Positions 6,294 to 8,671 of a DNA stretch of 8,671 bases are shown in pieces (positions within the stretch are counted from its first letter, which is position 1; the number at the start of each line of letters is the position of its first letter). Made by a program: the position numbers and the translations under genes. This DNA comes from Bacteroidales bacterium UBA1751. Lineage in GTDB: Bacteria > Bacteroidota > Bacteroidia > Bacteroidales > UBA932. A model generated the notes under the pieces. The model was not told the DNA's origin, searched no databases, and was given only the letters and a program-made list of their open reading frames with translations. The stretch lies in contig DCHN01000015.1 of the NCBI GenBank assembly GCA_002315995.1, forward strand, positions 6,464-15,134, written 5' to 3'.

Positions 6294-8671
6294 ATGAACA
6301 AGGTATTTCTCATAGACGGCCACGCCCAGATCTTCAGGATGTATTATGCCTTTATGAGAAGGCCAATGGTTAATTCCAAAGGTGAAGACGTATCAATTCT
6401 GTACGGCTTCACCAAGATGCTCCTTGAACTCATTACAAAGGAGCAGCCAACGCATCTGGCCGTTTCATTCGATCCACCATGCGCAACATTCAGACATATA
6501 GCCTATCCACAGTATAAAGCAAACAGAGGAGCCGCGCCGGAACTGGTCAAGGCCGCGCTTGAGCCGCTCCAGGATATACTGAAGGCTTTTGGTATACCGG
6601 TGGTAATGATGGAGGGATTCGAGGCCGATGATGTTATTGGCTCAATGGCTGCTCAATGGGGGGCAGCCAATCCTGAAACCACAATTTATATGGTCACTCC
6701 CGATAAGGACTACGGGCAGCTGATTACTGGCAACGTTCTTCAATACAAACCGGCAAAAGGCGACTCAGATATTGAGATAATGGGTCCGGAGCAGGTATGT
6801 CAGAAGTATGGAATCACATCGCCAAATCAGGTGGTTGACATACTTACAATTTGGGGTGATTCGTCTGACAATGTGCCCGGAGTAAATGGTGTGGGGGAAG
6901 TAGGAGCGGGCAAACTGATATCGAAATATGGTTCCGTTGAGAACATTGTCCAGCATCTTGACGAGTTGAGTCCAAAGCAGCGCGAGGCGTTTGTCCAGGC
7001 TGCTGACCATCTAGATATGAGCAAGTTCCTGGTGACCATTAAGAAGGATATTGAACTTCCTGTGTCTCTTGACGATATAAAGGTGAAGCCTTTCAATGGT
7101 GCTGCCGTGGGTGCAGTCCTTGGCAAGTGGGAGTTCCCATCGCTGAAGAGGCTGCTTCCTTCTGACCTCGACCTCTATGCGCCATCTTCATCCGCCCAAC
7201 CTGGCGATAGCGTTACGCCCGATGTGCTTCTGCGCATTAAGGAGTGCCAAAGTGCGCAGGTGGTGGCTTTGGCAAAGGAGCGAGGTTACATCTCTATCTG
7301 CCTGGTGGAGGGGGAGGAGAAGCCTGCAGGTGACGACCTCTTCGGAGGGCTGGTTGGTGGCGCGGAGAGTGCCAGGCCATCGCTTCTCTATATGGCGGTT
7401 GATGGTTCCTGGTGCTGCGAGGAAATTGGAGGCGGGAGCGGAGAATCAGCTATCGCCGTAGAAAATAGAGAAGTGCTTGAGAATGAATCTGTTCTGAAGT
7501 ACTCATACGGTACGAAGCAGGTAATAAAGGCTCTTTGGAGTGCTGGGGTGGATTTGAATGGATGCAGGGAGAGGGGCTATTTGCAGGGTGTGCAGGATTT
7601 GGAAATAATGCACTATTTGGTCAATGCGGAGCGCAGTCATGCATTTGGCGAGTTGTGCAAGATATATGCGGGGGATTCCATTGATGGTCTGTGTGGCAGA
7701 TGTGCGCAGCAGTTGGAGGGGTGCGGTTCTGTGCAGGATGCGGTGGGTGTTGTGTTGTATGAGACAATAGCGCGCTCCCTCAGGGATGAGTTGGAGAAGA
7801 TGAATCAGTGGAAGCTGTACGAGGATATAGAGATGCCTCTTATGGGGGTTCTGGCATATATGGAGGCGTGCGGGGTGAAAATAGACAATGCCGCACTTGC
7901 ACAGTACAGCAGGGAACTGAGTGCCCAACTTTATGAAATTGAGCAGCAGGCGCGTGCTTTGGCCGGCGATGAAACCATTAATCTATCCTCTCCAAAGCAG
8001 GTAGGAGTTCTTCTTTTTGAGAAGTTGAAACTGGATCCTGCAGCCAAGAAGAGTTCAAAAGGTGGTAGTTATACCACCGATGAGGCAACTTTGAGTGCCA
8101 TTGCTGACCGCCATCCTGTTGTTGGACTCATTCTGGAGTACAGGGCGCTGAAGAAGCTTCTCTCTACATATATAGATACGCTTCCAACGCTTGCAAGTCC
8201 GCTTGATGGGAAGGTGCATACCACATTCAATCAGGCACTTACAGCAACCGGAAGGCTTTCGAGCACCAATCCTAATCTGCAGAACATTCCTATACGAACA
8301 GAGCGTGGAAAGGAGATACGCAAGGCCTTCATCTCAAGTTTTGCAGGTGGAAAAATGGCGAGTGCCGACTATTCGCAAATAGAGCTCAGGCTTATGGCTC
8401 ACATAAGCGGAGATTCCAATATGATTGCCGCCTTCCGCAGCGGTGAGGATGTGCATCGTGAAACTGCGGCCAGAGTGTTCGGCAAACCTCTGGAGGAGGT
8501 TACCAAGGAGGAGAGGGCCAGGGCTAAAACGGCCAACTTCGGAATTATTTACGGAATATCATCCTTTGGTCTCTCGCAGCGTTTGGGAATGAAGCGGGCT
8601 GATTCAAAGCAGCTTATTGAGGATTACTTCAGGTCGTATCCCGGCGTGAAGTCATATATAGATTCAATTGT
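6294..8671 (+). CDS. polA: DNA polymerase I, 3'-partial, degenerate proofreading domain
   Basis: Repair and Okazaki-fragment polymerase with a 5' nuclease domain. The frame runs unbroken from ATG 6294 to the window edge (792 residues and two bases); about 120-130 residues, including motif C, lie beyond it. 5' nuclease (residues ~1-290): FLIDGHAQIF, FEADDVIG, VTPDKDYGQLI and the metal/helix-hairpin-helix block WGDSSDNVPGVNGVGEVGAGK. Middle domain (~315-500): the spacing and some helices of the 3'-5' exonuclease remain (DLEIMHYLVNAE from 435), but the Exo I DxE, Exo II KYD and Exo III YxxxD acids are not recognisable, so proofreading is probably lost. Polymerase: TATGRLSSTNPNLQNIPIR, motif A with D692 and E697 (ASADYSQIELRL), and O-helix residues R741, K745, F749, Y753, matching E. 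coli R754, K758, F762, Y766. An ATG at 6289 stops after two codons, so 6294 is the start. The gap after the DUF1846 gene is four bases, implying co-transcription. Confidence 0.97.
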   Translation, partial: MNKVFLIDGHAQIFRMYYAFMRRPMVNSKGEDVSILYGFTKMLLELITKEQPTHLAVSFDPPCATFRHIAYPQYKANRGAAPELVKAALEPLQDILKAFGIPVVMMEGFEADDVIGSMAAQWGAANPETTIYMVTPDKDYGQLITGNVLQYKPAKGDSDIEIMGPEQVCQKYGITSPNQVVDILTIWGDSSDNVPGVNGVGEVGAGKLISKYGSVENIVQHLDELSPKQREAFVQAADHLDMSKFLVTIKKDIELPVSLDDIKVKPFNGAAVGAVLGKWEFPSLKRLLPSDLDLYAPSSSAQPGDSVTPDVLLRIKECQSAQVVALAKERGYISICLVEGEEKPAGDDLFGGLVGGAESARPSLLYMAVDGSWCCEEIGGGSGESAIAVENREVLENESVLKYSYGTKQVIKALWSAGVDLNGCRERGYLQGVQDLEIMHYLVNAERSHAFGELCKIYAGDSIDGLCGRCAQQLEGCGSVQDAVGVVLYETIARSLRDELEKMNQWKLYEDIEMPLMGVLAYMEACGVKIDNAALAQYSRELSAQLYEIEQQARALAGDETINLSSPKQVGVLLFEKLKLDPAAKKSSKGGSYTTDEATLSAIADRHPVVGLILEYRALKKLLSTYIDTLPTLASPLDGKVHTTFNQALTATGRLSSTNPNLQNIPIRTERGKEIRKAFISSFAGGKMASADYSQIELRLMAHISGDSNMIAAFRSGEDVHRETAARVFGKPLEEVTKEERARAKTANFGIIYGISSFGLSQRLGMKRADSKQLIEDYFRSYPGVKSYIDSI

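Noticed and set aside
7503..7928. Minus-strand open frame of 141 codons inside polA
   Set aside because: It is antisense to a clean polA frame and its translation shows no recognisable domain; the altered codon use in this stretch explains the open frame.
1..8671. CRISPR array, insertion sequence, phage or toxin-antitoxin genes
   Set aside because: No spaced direct repeats, terminal inverted repeats, transposase motifs or small gene pairs were seen; the window is filled by five same-strand, mostly housekeeping, genes.

Overview
The window is a compact stretch of core chromosome, all on the + strand, from a member of the Bacteroidota, most likely Bacteroidales. Three signs support this. The seryl-tRNA synthetase has the family's motif 3 variant (NGSSLALPRI...ENNQ). 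The outer-membrane protein has the carboxypeptidase-regulatory-like domain, plug and barrel order typical of the phylum. An exact Bacteroidota -7 box (TAnnTTTG) lies upstream of one gene, and no Shine-Dalgarno is seen at usable distance before the starts. The genus cannot be fixed from what is visible.

Layout: (1) serS, missing only its first dozen or so codons at the left edge; (2) 22 bases later ruvC, the Holliday junction resolvase; (3) a 50-base gap, then a 949-residue TonB-receptor-like outer-membrane beta-barrel protein with a glycine-rich tail; (4) a clear intrinsic terminator overlapping the start of a new promoter region; (5) a 487-residue DUF1846 protein; (6) four bases later polA (DNA polymerase I), which runs off the right edge. 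No gene-free stretch exceeds 70 bases. I saw no tRNA, rRNA, CRISPR array, insertion sequence or phage gene.

serS and ruvC look like one transcription unit, possibly read on into the outer-membrane gene because no good terminator follows ruvC. The terminator at 4769-4792 ends that unit. DUF1846 and polA then form a second, tightly spaced unit. RuvC and Pol I share a DNA repair and replication theme; the outer-membrane protein has no evident link to it.

I do not see a convincing new multi-gene system. The observations most worth a second look are: a Pol I whose 3'-5' exonuclease domain appears to have lost its metal-binding acids and has different codon and cysteine use from the rest of the gene; an in-phase A_AAA_AAG slippery heptamer near the end of ruvC whose -1 frame ends exactly one codon before the next start; and the 4-base link between a conserved gene of unknown function and polA.
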